Positions 15,231 through 23,841 of a stretch of 36,944 nucleotides of DNA are shown piece by piece. The stretch comes from Spirochaetia bacterium. Its GTDB lineage: Bacteria > Spirochaetota > Spirochaetia > CAKZLE01. The stretch covers positions 1 to 36,944 of the forward strand of contig JAIPFY010000031.1 of the NCBI GenBank assembly GCA_021736385.1, written 5' to 3'. Below the pieces are notes generated by a model that worked only from the letters and a program-made list of their open reading frames with translations, did not search any database and was not told the DNA's origin. Both the position numbers and the translations under genes were made by a program. The stretch's first letter is position 1. Each line of letters starts with the position of its first letter.

Positions 15231-16640
15231 TTATGGTCTGTTCTGCGGAGAAGAGATGAACTTCACGGCATTGCGGTAGGAGATGTCTTGTACCATCGAG
15301 CCGAGAAGCGGCAGATCCTTCGGGTATTCCCCCCGCTCCACGAACTCTCCGAGTAAGCTGCAGAGGATCCTTCTGAAATACTCATGACGTGCATAGGAGA
15401 GAAAACTCCTGCTGTCAGTGAGCATGCCGACGAACCGCGGCAATACTCCGAGATTTGCAAAACTCCTGAGCTGGGCGGTCATCCCATCGATGTGATCATT
15501 GAACCACCAGGCACAGCCGAGCTGTACCCGGGTGCCGTAGGACCCGCCGGGGAAGTTCCCCATCATGGAACCAAGGGTATCGAGGTCCTTTGGATTCAGG
15601 GAGTAGAGGATGGTCTTGGGCAGTCCGGTGGTATGCACATGGTCGAGGAAACCTGAAACAGCCGCAGCGAGGGACTGATCCCCGATCGAATCGAACCCGG
15701 TATCGGGACCGAGCTGCTCATGCATCAGGGTATTGTTCGCCCGCATGGCACTCATATGCAGCTGCATGGTCCATTCCCGCTGGTAGTAGCATGAGGCAAG
15801 GAAACTGAGGGTATGACTTATGAAGGCCGTCTCCTCTGATGCACTGATCTGCTCTCCCTTCATGACTTGTGCGAAGACCTGCTGTGCAGCCTCCCGTTCT
15901 GTGACGCAGAAGCCCATCTGATCGAGTCCGTGATCTGCGATCACGCAGCCGTGGCTGGCAAAATAGTCTATCCTCATCTCCAGCGCATCGAGGTAGCCCT
16001 CGTAATCGGTGACCTCCCTGCCGGTGATCGCCCCGAGACGCTCTACCCACGAGCGAAATCCCGCTCTGGTGATCTGTACCCCTTTGTCAGGGCGGAAGGT
16101 GGGCAGGACTTTGCATTCACAGTTCGGGTCCTCTGCGATCTGCCGATGGTACTCGAGGGTATCGAGAGGATCATCTGTCGAACACAGTGCAGTGACATGT
16201 GATGTGCTGATCATCTTCCTGACACTCAGACCATCCTGCAGGACCCGGGAGGTCCTCTGCCAGATCTCTCCGGCACTCTGAGCACTCAGGGGAGTGTCGA
16301 TGCCGAAGTAGTTCTTCAGCTCCAGATGACTCCAGTGATAGAGCGGATTGCCGATCAGATAGGGCATCATCCGGGCATAGGCCTCGAACTTCTCATAGTC
16401 ACTCGCATCTCCGGTGATCAACCGTTCATCGATCCCGAAGAGCCTCATCGCCCGCCACTTGTAGTGATCCCCGTAGAGCCACACCTGGGTGATGTTCTCA
16501 TAGCTGTGATCCTCTGCGATCTCCTGCACGTCTATATGGCAGTGGTAGTCATAGATCGGCATCTTCGCCGCATACTCATGGTACAGCACCCGTGCGGTGT
16601 CTGTATGCAGCAGGAAATCATCGTCCATGAATGTTCTCAT
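15231..16640 (-). CDS. uxaC: Uronate isomerase (glucuronate/galacturonate isomerase)
   Basis: A 469-residue member of the amidohydrolase-fold uronate isomerases, the usual length for UxaC. It converts D-glucuronate to D-fructuronate (and galacturonate to tagaturonate). Seen: LHTDTARVLYHEYA near the start, the metal motif YDYHCHID (H-x-H), VWLYGDHYKWRAMR, the hallmark CSTDDPLDTL, and LQLHMSAMRANN with the partner His. The ATG at 16640 is chosen because AAGGAG lies nine bases upstream and family proteins begin there; a frame from 16664 would run into the previous gene. It lies between the two UroD-like genes in the operon and feeds fructuronate to UxuB. Confidence 0.96.
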   Translation of the reverse strand: MRTFMDDDFLLHTDTARVLYHEYAAKMPIYDYHCHIDVQEIAEDHSYENITQVWLYGDHYKWRAMRLFGIDERLITGDASDYEKFEAYARMMPYLIGNPLYHWSHLELKNYFGIDTPLSAQSAGEIWQRTSRVLQDGLSVRKMISTSHVTALCSTDDPLDTLEYHRQIAEDPNCECKVLPTFRPDKGVQITRAGFRSWVERLGAITGREVTDYEGYLDALEMRIDYFASHGCVIADHGLDQMGFCVTEREAAQQVFAQVMKGEQISASEETAFISHTLSFLASCYYQREWTMQLHMSAMRANNTLMHEQLGPDTGFDSIGDQSLAAAVSGFLDHVHTTGLPKTILYSLNPKDLDTLGSMMGNFPGGSYGTRVQLGCAWWFNDHIDGMTAQLRSFANLGVLPRFVGMLTDSRSFLSYARHEYFRRILCSLLGEFVERGEYPKDLPLLGSMVQDISYRNAVKFISSPQNRP

Positions 16641-16653
16641 CTGTGTATACTCC

Positions 16654-17814
16654 TTACAGCTCATAGGCTGCCTGGGACTGTGCGCCTGCGAGCATGGCCT
16701 TCATGTTCTCAAGCGGTGTGCCCAGTTCGATATAGTCCGATGCCGCGAAGATATAGCGGCCGCCCTCCTTTCCGGTCCTCACGATCGATGCCGCTGCCTC
16801 ATAGATAGCCTCAGGACTCCCCGATTTGAGGAAGTTGACCTGATCGAAGGTCCCGCAGAGTACGATCGGGGTATCGGAAAAGAGCTCCTTGGCTTCTGAT
16901 AGGAGGGTATCACCCTCTGGCGGGGCGGCAAGGGTCTCATAGATAGTGATCCCCAGATCTCGGTAACAGGGCAGCAGAGCTGCTGCACTGCCGCAGTTAT
17001 GGTAGAGCACCGGCTTCCCGGCATCGATGAGGGGCTGGTAGGCCCGTTTCTCGTAGGGAAGGATATAATCAAGAAAATGCTGCTCTCTCAGCAGGCCCCC
17101 GTTCGCCATGTTCCCCTGCATGCCGGCCACATCGTACTCGCTGAGGGCGAAGCACTCAGCATCGAAGGCGAGGATATCGGAGAACATGGTCATGTAGGCA
17201 TCGAAGAAGTCATGATCGATCATGGCATCGGTGATCATCTGCTGCATGCTGATGAACTCACAGGCAAGGTTGAACACCCCTCCGCAGGTCCACGGGGCGT
17301 TGATGCCCCGCTCTCCGATGTGTGAGCGGGCGAACTTCCCCCGCTCACAGATCGTCTGGCGATGGGCATCGTCCCCCTTGGGAAGGTAGTGCAGGAAGAT
17401 CTCCAGGTCCTCATGGCTGGTGATCATGAACTGTGTCGCAGCATAATGGATCCCTGCCTGGATCTGTTTCTGAACCGGAGCCCCGTCCACTTTCGTGAAG
17501 GTCTTCTTCGGGGTGGTCACCGTCGTGATCTTGTAATGCATCCCGTCCCGGGCCACCTGCTGCTCACCGACCTCCCAGTCGGGATAGCTTTTTTCAAGAA
17601 AATAGGGTCTGGTGCTGCTGTTCTCCTTGGTGATCAGATCGAACCCCAACTCATCAGCGCAGCGGCAGGCATCGATGAGCCGGTCGGTATCACCACGGTG
17701 GAAGTAGTCTGAGAGGAACTCCTGCTGGAGGAAGGGTGCGACCGGTACCCGGTCGGGGATCTCCCCGGAGAGCACTGTGAGCAGGCGTTCTCTTGGACTC
17801 ATCATGCTGTTCAC
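16654..17814 (-). CDS. UroD-fold protein between uxuB and uxaC
   Basis: A 386-residue UroD/MtaA-superfamily protein, clearly distinct from the one at 14087. It has RERLLTVLSGEIPDRVPVAP at the N-terminus, the metal motif YHNCG (His272, Cys274), VLCGTFDQVNFL, and the closing GTPLENMKAM typical of the fold. Where corrinoid methyltransferases have their third zinc ligand (G-C before x-T-P-x-E-N) it has Asp360 (AASDYIELGTP), so the metal site would be His-Cys-Asp or is changed. A GTG start at 17814 is best: GGAGG lies six bases upstream and GTGA overlaps the stop of uxuB by four bases, indicating translational coupling. Function in hexuronate metabolism is unknown; not a haem enzyme by context. 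Confidence 0.86.
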   Translation of the reverse strand: MNSMMSPRERLLTVLSGEIPDRVPVAPFLQQEFLSDYFHRGDTDRLIDACRCADELGFDLITKENSSTRPYFLEKSYPDWEVGEQQVARDGMHYKITTVTTPKKTFTKVDGAPVQKQIQAGIHYAATQFMITSHEDLEIFLHYLPKGDDAHRQTICERGKFARSHIGERGINAPWTCGGVFNLACEFISMQQMITDAMIDHDFFDAYMTMFSDILAFDAECFALSEYDVAGMQGNMANGGLLREQHFLDYILPYEKRAYQPLIDAGKPVLYHNCGSAAALLPCYRDLGITIYETLAAPPEGDTLLSEAKELFSDTPIVLCGTFDQVNFLKSGSPEAIYEAAASIVRTGKEGGRYIFAASDYIELGTPLENMKAMLAGAQSQAAYEL

Positions 17815-19433
17815 AGGGCACCTCCCCCCTGCTCCTGCAGATAGTGCCTCAGGGTAGAGCGGATCGCCCCCTTGCCTGCAGTGAGTTCGGTGAACATCCC
17901 CTCCACCTTCTGCCCGAGCTGGACACTGTAGAGGTCGACACCGAAGTAATCCGGGTTAGACAGCAGCGGCTGCAGCTGATCGACAAGCGAAACCCCGGAT
18001 CCGAGGCTGATCCCCTTCACATGGGCCTGCAGCTCTTCGAGGTTGGGGTCAGCACTGATCTCGAAGGGTTCACCCTGATCATCGACTCCCATGAGATACC
18101 GCAGCCAGCCTGCAAAGAACAGCGGTATGAAGGTCAGGAACGAGAGATCCTCATGACCTGCTGACTTATAGGCTCTGAGGGTCTGGCCGAACCGGATCGG
18201 GATCTTCTTCGAGGTATCGGTCGCGATACGAGAAGGGGTATCGGGAACGAACGGATTGGGGAACCGAACCTCTATGGTCTCTTTGATGAACTGCTGTGCA
18301 CTGATGATCCCCGGATCGACTACCACCGGCATACCCTCATCATAGCCCAGCCGTTCGATGAATTGTTTGAGCATCGGGTCCTGCATCTCATCGGAGATCG
18401 AAGAGAACCCGAGCAGGCAGCCATAGATCGCAAGGACGGTATGCAGCGGGTTGAGGCAGGTACAGACCTTCATCTTCTCGATGCGGTCTATGGTCTGCCT
18501 GTCTCCAAAGAGGACGCCAACCTCTTCAAGAGGCGGCCTGCCGTTGGGGAACCGGTCTTCGATCGCCATATACTCGGACTCCTCAGCATTGACGAACGGC
18601 GCGATGAAGGTGTTCTTCTGCGTATGGATGCTCTTCATCCCTTCGATGCCGGCTCTTTCAAGCAGCTGTTCGACGACCGGTGACGGTCTGGGGGTGATCT
18701 TATCGATCATGCTCCAGCAGAAGGAGATGCGTATCTCATCTGAGAGGTACTCCCTGAAACCCTCATCGTAATACCCTTCTTCAGTCCTGGTCTGACAGAA
18801 GGTCATCACTGCCTCTTTGAGCAGGCTGCCGTTATGGCTGCAGTTATCGAGACTCACCAGAGCCAGAGGGAGAGCCCCTGCACGGTATCGTTCATAGAGC
18901 AGCTCGGTAAGCAGACCGATGGTCGTCTGCGCTCTTCCTTCACTCCTCATCAAGTCTGCTTTGATCCAGGGTAGGATCGTACCGGAACTGTCTGTGATCG
19001 CATAGCCCTTCTCGGTGATCGTCAGACTCACCAGCTGCAGACTCCCTGATGTGAAGATCTCTCTGAGCCGATCATACCCGCTTGAGGGTATGATGCTCTC
19101 AGTGACACTTGCCACCACCTCCTGCACCGCCTCTCCGCTGCTTTTGAGGGTCACAGCGATCGAGAGATCATCAACAGGACGGTAGACCTGCTCGATGATC
19201 TGCTCATCGAAGGCTTCACAGACGATGATGCCTGTATCGGTCAGCCCCCGTTCGAGCATACGCTGCGCCAGGACGGCGATATAGGCTCTGAATATATTCC
19301 CTGCACCGAAATGGAGCCAGCTGGGATTCTCTGCGGTCTGTCTCCTGACAGCTTTCACATCGAACGCAGGCAGTCTGCAGCCCGATCCTTCCCATCTCCT
19401 GTCTTCCAGTATGCTTGTCGTATCCAATCTCAT
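17811..19433 (-). CDS. uxuB: Fructuronate reductase (mannitol dehydrogenase family)
   Basis: A 540-residue NAD-dependent polyol dehydrogenase that reduces D-fructuronate to D-mannonate, the step between UxaC and UxuA. Seen: the nucleotide-binding LHFGAGNIFRAYIA, the conserved SLDNCSHNG, SMIDKITPRPSP, and the active-site segment TCLNPLHTVLAIYG with the Asn and His of the family. The catalytic lysine of short UxuB proteins (K-x4-N-x2-H) is not exactly in register; lysines lie six and eight positions before the Asn (KMKVCTCLN), which may be a subfamily trait. Tagaturonate reductase is the alternative, but uxuA next door favours mannonate. AAGGAG six bases before the ATG; three bases after the nagB-like gene. 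Confidence 0.9.
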   Translation of the reverse strand: MRLDTTSILEDRRWEGSGCRLPAFDVKAVRRQTAENPSWLHFGAGNIFRAYIAVLAQRMLERGLTDTGIIVCEAFDEQIIEQVYRPVDDLSIAVTLKSSGEAVQEVVASVTESIIPSSGYDRLREIFTSGSLQLVSLTITEKGYAITDSSGTILPWIKADLMRSEGRAQTTIGLLTELLYERYRAGALPLALVSLDNCSHNGSLLKEAVMTFCQTRTEEGYYDEGFREYLSDEIRISFCWSMIDKITPRPSPVVEQLLERAGIEGMKSIHTQKNTFIAPFVNAEESEYMAIEDRFPNGRPPLEEVGVLFGDRQTIDRIEKMKVCTCLNPLHTVLAIYGCLLGFSSISDEMQDPMLKQFIERLGYDEGMPVVVDPGIISAQQFIKETIEVRFPNPFVPDTPSRIATDTSKKIPIRFGQTLRAYKSAGHEDLSFLTFIPLFFAGWLRYLMGVDDQGEPFEISADPNLEELQAHVKGISLGSGVSLVDQLQPLLSNPDYFGVDLYSVQLGQKVEGMFTELTAGKGAIRSTLRHYLQEQGGGAL

Positions 19434-19436
19434 CGG

Positions 19437-20219
19437 TCACTCCTTATCATGGTCGAGTAGAGACAGCAGATCCCTGCCGCTCTGTGTATCGAGGAACAGC
19501 CGGGTCCGGCCGGTAGTCTGCAGGATACTTGCCGGGCAGGAAGTCGAGACCTCCCCGGTGACCGCACGGGTCACCGCCTCCCGTTTGGCTTCAGAAGGGA
19601 CGACGCAGAACTGATGGGGTACACGAAGCAAGGCCCTGATCGTCAGGGTTAGGGCCTGTTCGGGCACCTGCTCGATCGATGGGAAACAACCGTCATGTAC
19701 CTGCTGCATCCGGCACTCCCGATCGAGAGTGACCGGCTTGATGAGTACCTGTTCATCGAAGGAGGCAGTATGAGGGTCATTGAAGGCAATATGGCCATTC
19801 TCCCCGATCCCCATCAGCACGATGTCTGCAGGATACCGCTGCAGCAATGCAGCATAGGCCTGGCAGTCCTGCTCCTGTTCCCCGGTCAGGTAGTAGATCT
19901 TCCTGAAGCTGCACCTGCTGAAGATGTGCTCATCGAGGAACGAGGAGAACCGCTGCGGGGCAGCTGCATCCAGACCGATGTACTCATCCATCATGAAGGC
20001 ATTGACACGATCCCATGCGATGCTCCTGTTAGCCGCCAGTGCACTGAGCAGTTCCTGCTGGGAGGGTGCTGCTGCGAAGATCATGTTGACCTCCTCTTTC
20101 TGCTCCAGCAGTTCTGACAGACAGGCTGCTACCGCCTGTGCCGCAGCGGCTCCCATCTCCTGTCTGCTCTCATACACAAGAACCTGTATGCCGTTGTGGG
20201 TATACTCTCTCTTGCTCAT
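19437..20219 (-). CDS. NagB-like protein (glucosamine-6-P deaminase/6-phosphogluconolactonase superfamily)
   Basis: A 260-residue cytoplasmic sugar-phosphate enzyme of the NagB fold. The motif MMDEYIGLD gives the catalytic Asp78, and GIGENGHIAFNDP gives His143. E. coli NagB has Asp141, His143 and Glu148; here these are Asn141, His143 and Asp148, marking a separate subfamily whose activity may not be deamination of glucosamine-6-P. It sits between the oxidoreductase and uxuB with gaps of 24 and 3 bases, so it is an integral part of the hexuronate operon, where an aminosugar step is not expected. A ring-opening, lactonase or isomerase role on a uronate-related phosphate is possible. GGGAG precedes the ATG. 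Confidence 0.87.
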   Translation of the reverse strand: MSKREYTHNGIQVLVYESRQEMGAAAAQAVAACLSELLEQKEEVNMIFAAAPSQQELLSALAANRSIAWDRVNAFMMDEYIGLDAAAPQRFSSFLDEHIFSRCSFRKIYYLTGEQEQDCQAYAALLQRYPADIVLMGIGENGHIAFNDPHTASFDEQVLIKPVTLDRECRMQQVHDGCFPSIEQVPEQALTLTIRALLRVPHQFCVVPSEAKREAVTRAVTGEVSTSCPASILQTTGRTRLFLDTQSGRDLLSLLDHDKE

Positions 20220-20243
20220 GTGTGCTCTCCCTTTCTGTGTGAT

Positions 20244-21395
20244 TCAGTATTTCCCCTTGAAGGAGGTGATACTCGTATCGTCGAAGGACGCTACAGATTC
20301 GGTCTTGGTGAAGAACCGCATCACCCGCTCGAGCAGCCCCTCCTGCCGGTAGAAGGGATCATCTTCGCTGAGAGGCAGTGACACCGGGGCATGCTCGGTC
20401 GCCGATCGGTAGATCGCCATGATCAACTCGATGGCTGCTCGGCCGCTGTAGCCGTCAGAGAGGACGTCGGTCCCCTCTTCGATGGCCTTGAGCAGGTTCG
20501 CGATCTGTCCGCTGTGATGCTCATGGCGCAGTTCAGGTATCCTGTCATACGCTGCAAGGAGCTCTTCTTGAGCCTGCTCATCTGCAACAGGAAACCCGTT
20601 CGGGCGTTCGGTACTCACCGAGGCCTCGAAGGGGATGCGTATCCCGGCCTTCTCAAGCTGGAAATCGAGCATCTGCTGTTCGCCGTGGTGCAGCAGTGAG
20701 CAGGTGAGCTGGGCCAAAGAACCATCTGCATACCTGAGGATCGAGAGGGAGATGTCCTCCTCTTCCGAATTGGTATGGGCAAGATTGGACATGAGGGAGG
20801 TGACTTCTACCGGCATCCCTTTTGCCCACAGCAGCAGATCGATGTGATGAACGGCATGGTTCATCGTACAGCCGCCGCCTTCCTGTTCCCACAGCCCGCG
20901 CCAGGCCAGGGTATAGTATGCAGGGCCTCTCCACCAGAAGGAGTTCACCTGAGCGAAGAGGATCCTGCCGTATCGCCCGCTGTGGATCAAGGCCATGGTG
21001 CGATTGATCGATGAGATGAATCTGCTCTGAGCTACCACAGAAAGCACCTTCTTGTGTGCCTGAGCCGCGGCTATGATCAGATCACACTCGGCCAGTGATC
21101 GTGCCATCGGTTTTTCCAGCAGTACATGGGCATCTGCTGCAAAGCTCTCCTGTGCGATGCGACAGTGACTCTCAGGCGGGGTACAGATACAGACGAGGTC
21201 TACCTCTCCGAGCCCCTCCCGATAGTCACTCACCGCACGGGCACCGAGCTCATAGGTCTCGATCAGCTTCCGTGCCCGCTCAGGATGCCGGTTCGCCACT
21301 ACGGTGATCCGTGCCTGTTCAGGGAATTCGAGCAGTCCCTCGATGTGTGCAGGGGCTATACCCCCTGCACCGACGATCATCACACGCAGCTGCAT
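20244..21395 (-). CDS. Gfo/Idh/MocA-family NAD(P)-dependent oxidoreductase
   Basis: A 383-residue sugar dehydrogenase. The N-terminal Rossmann domain has VMIVGAGGIAPAHIEGL, and the family hallmark EKP occurs in VLLEKPMARSL, followed by the C-terminal alpha/beta substrate domain with NHAVHHIDLLLW (catalytic His region). Such enzymes oxidise or reduce a hydroxyl of sugars, inositols or glycosides, and some remove C3-oxidised glycosidic bonds. The start ATG at 21395 overlaps the stop of uxuA by one base (TGATG) with a GGGGG stretch just before it; a GTG one codon earlier is less likely. Its position between uxuA and the nagB-like gene points to a side branch bringing another uronic or aldonic acid into the pathway. 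Confidence 0.9.
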   Translation of the reverse strand: MQLRVMIVGAGGIAPAHIEGLLEFPEQARITVVANRHPERARKLIETYELGARAVSDYREGLGEVDLVCICTPPESHCRIAQESFAADAHVLLEKPMARSLAECDLIIAAAQAHKKVLSVVAQSRFISSINRTMALIHSGRYGRILFAQVNSFWWRGPAYYTLAWRGLWEQEGGGCTMNHAVHHIDLLLWAKGMPVEVTSLMSNLAHTNSEEEDISLSILRYADGSLAQLTCSLLHHGEQQMLDFQLEKAGIRIPFEASVSTERPNGFPVADEQAQEELLAAYDRIPELRHEHHSGQIANLLKAIEEGTDVLSDGYSGRAAIELIMAIYRSATEHAPVSLPLSEDDPFYRQEGLLERVMRFFTKTESVASFDDTSITSFKGKY

Positions 21396-22474
21396 CACTG
21401 CCCCCGGGACTTCTGTTTCTCGATCGCCTCCATCAGGCCGAGAAGGTACTGAGAGCCCAGAGCCCGATCATAGAGCCCGTACCCCGGCATGGCGACCTCG
21501 CCCCAGATGGCACGTCCGTGATCCGGCCTGACCGGACCTTCGAACCCGATATCATCGAAGGCCTTGATGATCTCGTACATATCGAGGGATCCGTCACTCG
21601 AGAGGTGTGCTGATTCCTGGAAGACCCCGGGCTTCACATGCTCGGTGTTCCGCACATGGGCAAAATGGATCCGCCCCTCAAGCGATCTGATGATCTGCGG
21701 GATGTCATTATCGGGACTGCTGCTCAGAGAGCCGGTACAGAGGGTGACACCGTTATAGGGGCTCGGGACCGCCTGCATGATCGCCTGCAGGTCCTGCTGC
21801 CCTTTGACGATCCTCGGCAGGCCGAAGACACTCCAGACCGGATCATCGATGTGGAGAGCCATCTTTACCCCGTATCGTTCACAGGTCGGCATGATCGCCT
21901 TGAGGAAGTAGACCAGGTTATCAAAGAGGGAGGCATGATCCACCTCCCGGTACATCTCGAAGAGATCCCGGATGCGGGTGAGCCGTTCAGGCTCCCAGCC
22001 TGGCATCACATAGCCGTTGGTATCACTCTCGAGATTGGCGAACATATCTTCAGGGTTGATTTTGTCCACCTTGTCCTGATCATAGGCAAGGACGGTCGAA
22101 TTGTCAGGTCGGCGCTTGGCCAGCTCGGAGCGGGTCCAGTCGAAGACGCTCATGAAGTTGTAACAGACCAGATCTATCCCCTCTGCCGAGAGGTTCTTCA
22201 GGGTCTCGATATAGCGCTCGATATCCTGATCACGCTGCGGTGCACCGACTTTGATCTCATCAGAGACATTGACACTCTCGATCCCGTAGATCGAAAGCCC
22301 TGACTGCTGGACATCTTGCTTGAGTGCTCTGATCTCATCCTTCTGCCACAGCTGTCCTGCCTGTTTCCCGTAGAGGGTGGTGATCACACCCTCTACTCCG
22401 GGAATCTGTCGTATCTGTTCAAGAGTGACTGAGTCATACTCTTTCCCATACCATCGTAAACTCATTTTCATCAT
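21395..22474 (-). CDS. uxuA: Mannonate dehydratase
   Basis: A 359-residue UxuA-type (TIM-barrel) enzyme that dehydrates D-mannonate to 2-keto-3-deoxygluconate. Characteristic stretches are MSLRWYGKEYDSVTLEQIRQ, GVEGVITTLYG, CYNFMSVFDWTR, MALHIDDPVWSVFGLPRIV, TLCTGSLSS, IHFAHVRNTE and VRPDHGR, which hold the metal ligands (His, Cys, His, Asp). Length is typical for the family. AAGGAG lies eight bases before the ATG at 22474; it follows the TRAP large permease by 22 bases. With UxaC and UxuB it completes glucuronate to KDG. Confidence 0.97.
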   Translation of the reverse strand: MMKMSLRWYGKEYDSVTLEQIRQIPGVEGVITTLYGKQAGQLWQKDEIRALKQDVQQSGLSIYGIESVNVSDEIKVGAPQRDQDIERYIETLKNLSAEGIDLVCYNFMSVFDWTRSELAKRRPDNSTVLAYDQDKVDKINPEDMFANLESDTNGYVMPGWEPERLTRIRDLFEMYREVDHASLFDNLVYFLKAIMPTCERYGVKMALHIDDPVWSVFGLPRIVKGQQDLQAIMQAVPSPYNGVTLCTGSLSSSPDNDIPQIIRSLEGRIHFAHVRNTEHVKPGVFQESAHLSSDGSLDMYEIIKAFDDIGFEGPVRPDHGRAIWGEVAMPGYGLYDRALGSQYLLGLMEAIEKQKSRGQ

Positions 22475-22496
22475 GAGAGAATCTCCTTAGTGCGTA

Positions 22497-23783
22497 TTAA
22501 CTGTAAATCAGATTGGGCAGGAACATCACAAGATCCGGCAGGAAGATCAGGAGGATGACCAGCAGCACCACAGCACCGTAGAACGGCAGGGTCTCTCTGA
22601 CATACTCCTGCAGCGGGACATCGAGGATCTGACACACCACGTAGAGGGCTGTGCCGACCGGTGGGGTCATGACTCCCATGGTGACGATAGTCATCATGAG
22701 GATACCGAAGTGCACCGGATCGATGCCCATGTTCTTGATGACCGGGAGAAAGATGGGCGTAAGCAGCAGGATACTCACGTTACTGTCGATGAACATACCT
22801 GCCACGAAGAGGAACAGGACGATGATCACCAGCATCAACTGCGGGTTGGTCGTGATGGAAACAAGCATGGTACCGATCATCCCGGGTACGTTCTCGAGCG
22901 AGAGGGCATACCCGAATATACCTGAGAGGGCGATGATCAGGATGATCGCCCCGTTGTCGATGACCGAATCCTTCAGAGCGGCAACAAACTTCTCCCAGGT
23001 CAGCTCCTTATAGACGAACCGTCCGATGATCAGTGCATAGACGACAGCGAAGGCTCCTGCCTCCGAAGGGGTGAACAGGCCGAACCTGATACCTACGATC
23101 AGGATCACCGGAAACATGAGTGCCCAGATGGAATCTTTCATATCTGCCATGATCTCGCCAAAGGTCGGTGCCGGGATACTGGCATCGGGAGTCTCATAGC
23201 CTCTTCGCTTGGAGGTGAACCGGACGGTCAGCATGAGGGCTCCCATCATCATGATCCCGGGGATGATCCCGGCGATGAAGAGCTTCCCGATGGAGACCTC
23301 ACCGACGAACCCGAAGAGGATCAGTCCCAGACTCGGGGGGATGGTGGCAGTGATCAGGGAGGAAAGACAGGTGATCCCTGCGGTATAGCCCTTCCCGTAC
23401 CCTCTTTTGATCATCGTCTGTCCCAGGACTCTCGCCTGCATCGAAGCATCAGCGACCGCTGACCCTGATACACCGCCCATCATCGTACTGAGTACGACAT
23501 TGACCTGTGCAAGGCCTCCATGCATCCTGCGGGTAAGCAGGGATGCGAATCTCAGCAGTCTGGTCGTGATGCCAGTCCTGTTCATCAGGTTCCCTGCGAA
23601 GATGAAGAAGGGGACTGCAAGGAATGCGATCGACTGAGTCTGCGCCACGACCCGCTGTACGGTGATCGAGAACGGGATCAGCCCGTTGGTCAGAAAATAG
23701 ACGGCCCCTGAGATACCGATGGCAAACCCAATCGGCATATTGATCACCACCAATATGGTAAGTGTAATCACTAAGAATATCAT
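22497..23783 (-). CDS. dctM: TRAP transporter large permease (DctM)
   Basis: A 428-residue membrane protein, the standard DctM/SiaM length, with about a dozen hydrophobic segments. Features of the family include NMPIGFAIGISGAVYFL at the start, AVPFFIFAGNLMNRTGIT, GGVSGSAVADAS and TPPVGTALYV near the end. With DctQ it forms the sodium-driven membrane unit that takes substrate from the DctP protein. The ATG at 23783 is chosen because the transmembrane part begins there (MIFLVITLT) and AGAGGT precedes it; the longer frame to 23903 would overlap dctQ and adds an unrelated polar stretch. The substrate is inferred from the operon to be a hexuronate. Confidence 0.95.
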   Translation of the reverse strand: MIFLVITLTILVVINMPIGFAIGISGAVYFLTNGLIPFSITVQRVVAQTQSIAFLAVPFFIFAGNLMNRTGITTRLLRFASLLTRRMHGGLAQVNVVLSTMMGGVSGSAVADASMQARVLGQTMIKRGYGKGYTAGITCLSSLITATIPPSLGLILFGFVGEVSIGKLFIAGIIPGIMMMGALMLTVRFTSKRRGYETPDASIPAPTFGEIMADMKDSIWALMFPVILIVGIRFGLFTPSEAGAFAVVYALIIGRFVYKELTWEKFVAALKDSVIDNGAIILIIALSGIFGYALSLENVPGMIGTMLVSITTNPQLMLVIIVLFLFVAGMFIDSNVSILLLTPIFLPVIKNMGIDPVHFGILMMTIVTMGVMTPPVGTALYVVCQILDVPLQEYVRETLPFYGAVVLLVILLIFLPDLVMFLPNLIYS

Positions 23784-23841
23784 GTGTAGTACCTCTGTCC
23801 GAAAAAGTTTCCGTGTAGCTGTATCAGATCTGCTGTGTGCA

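Noticed and set aside
14087..17814. UroD-like genes as haem biosynthesis enzymes (hemE)
   Set aside because: Tight coupling with uxuB and uxaC, no other haem genes, and metal-site motifs of the methyltransferase-like branch.
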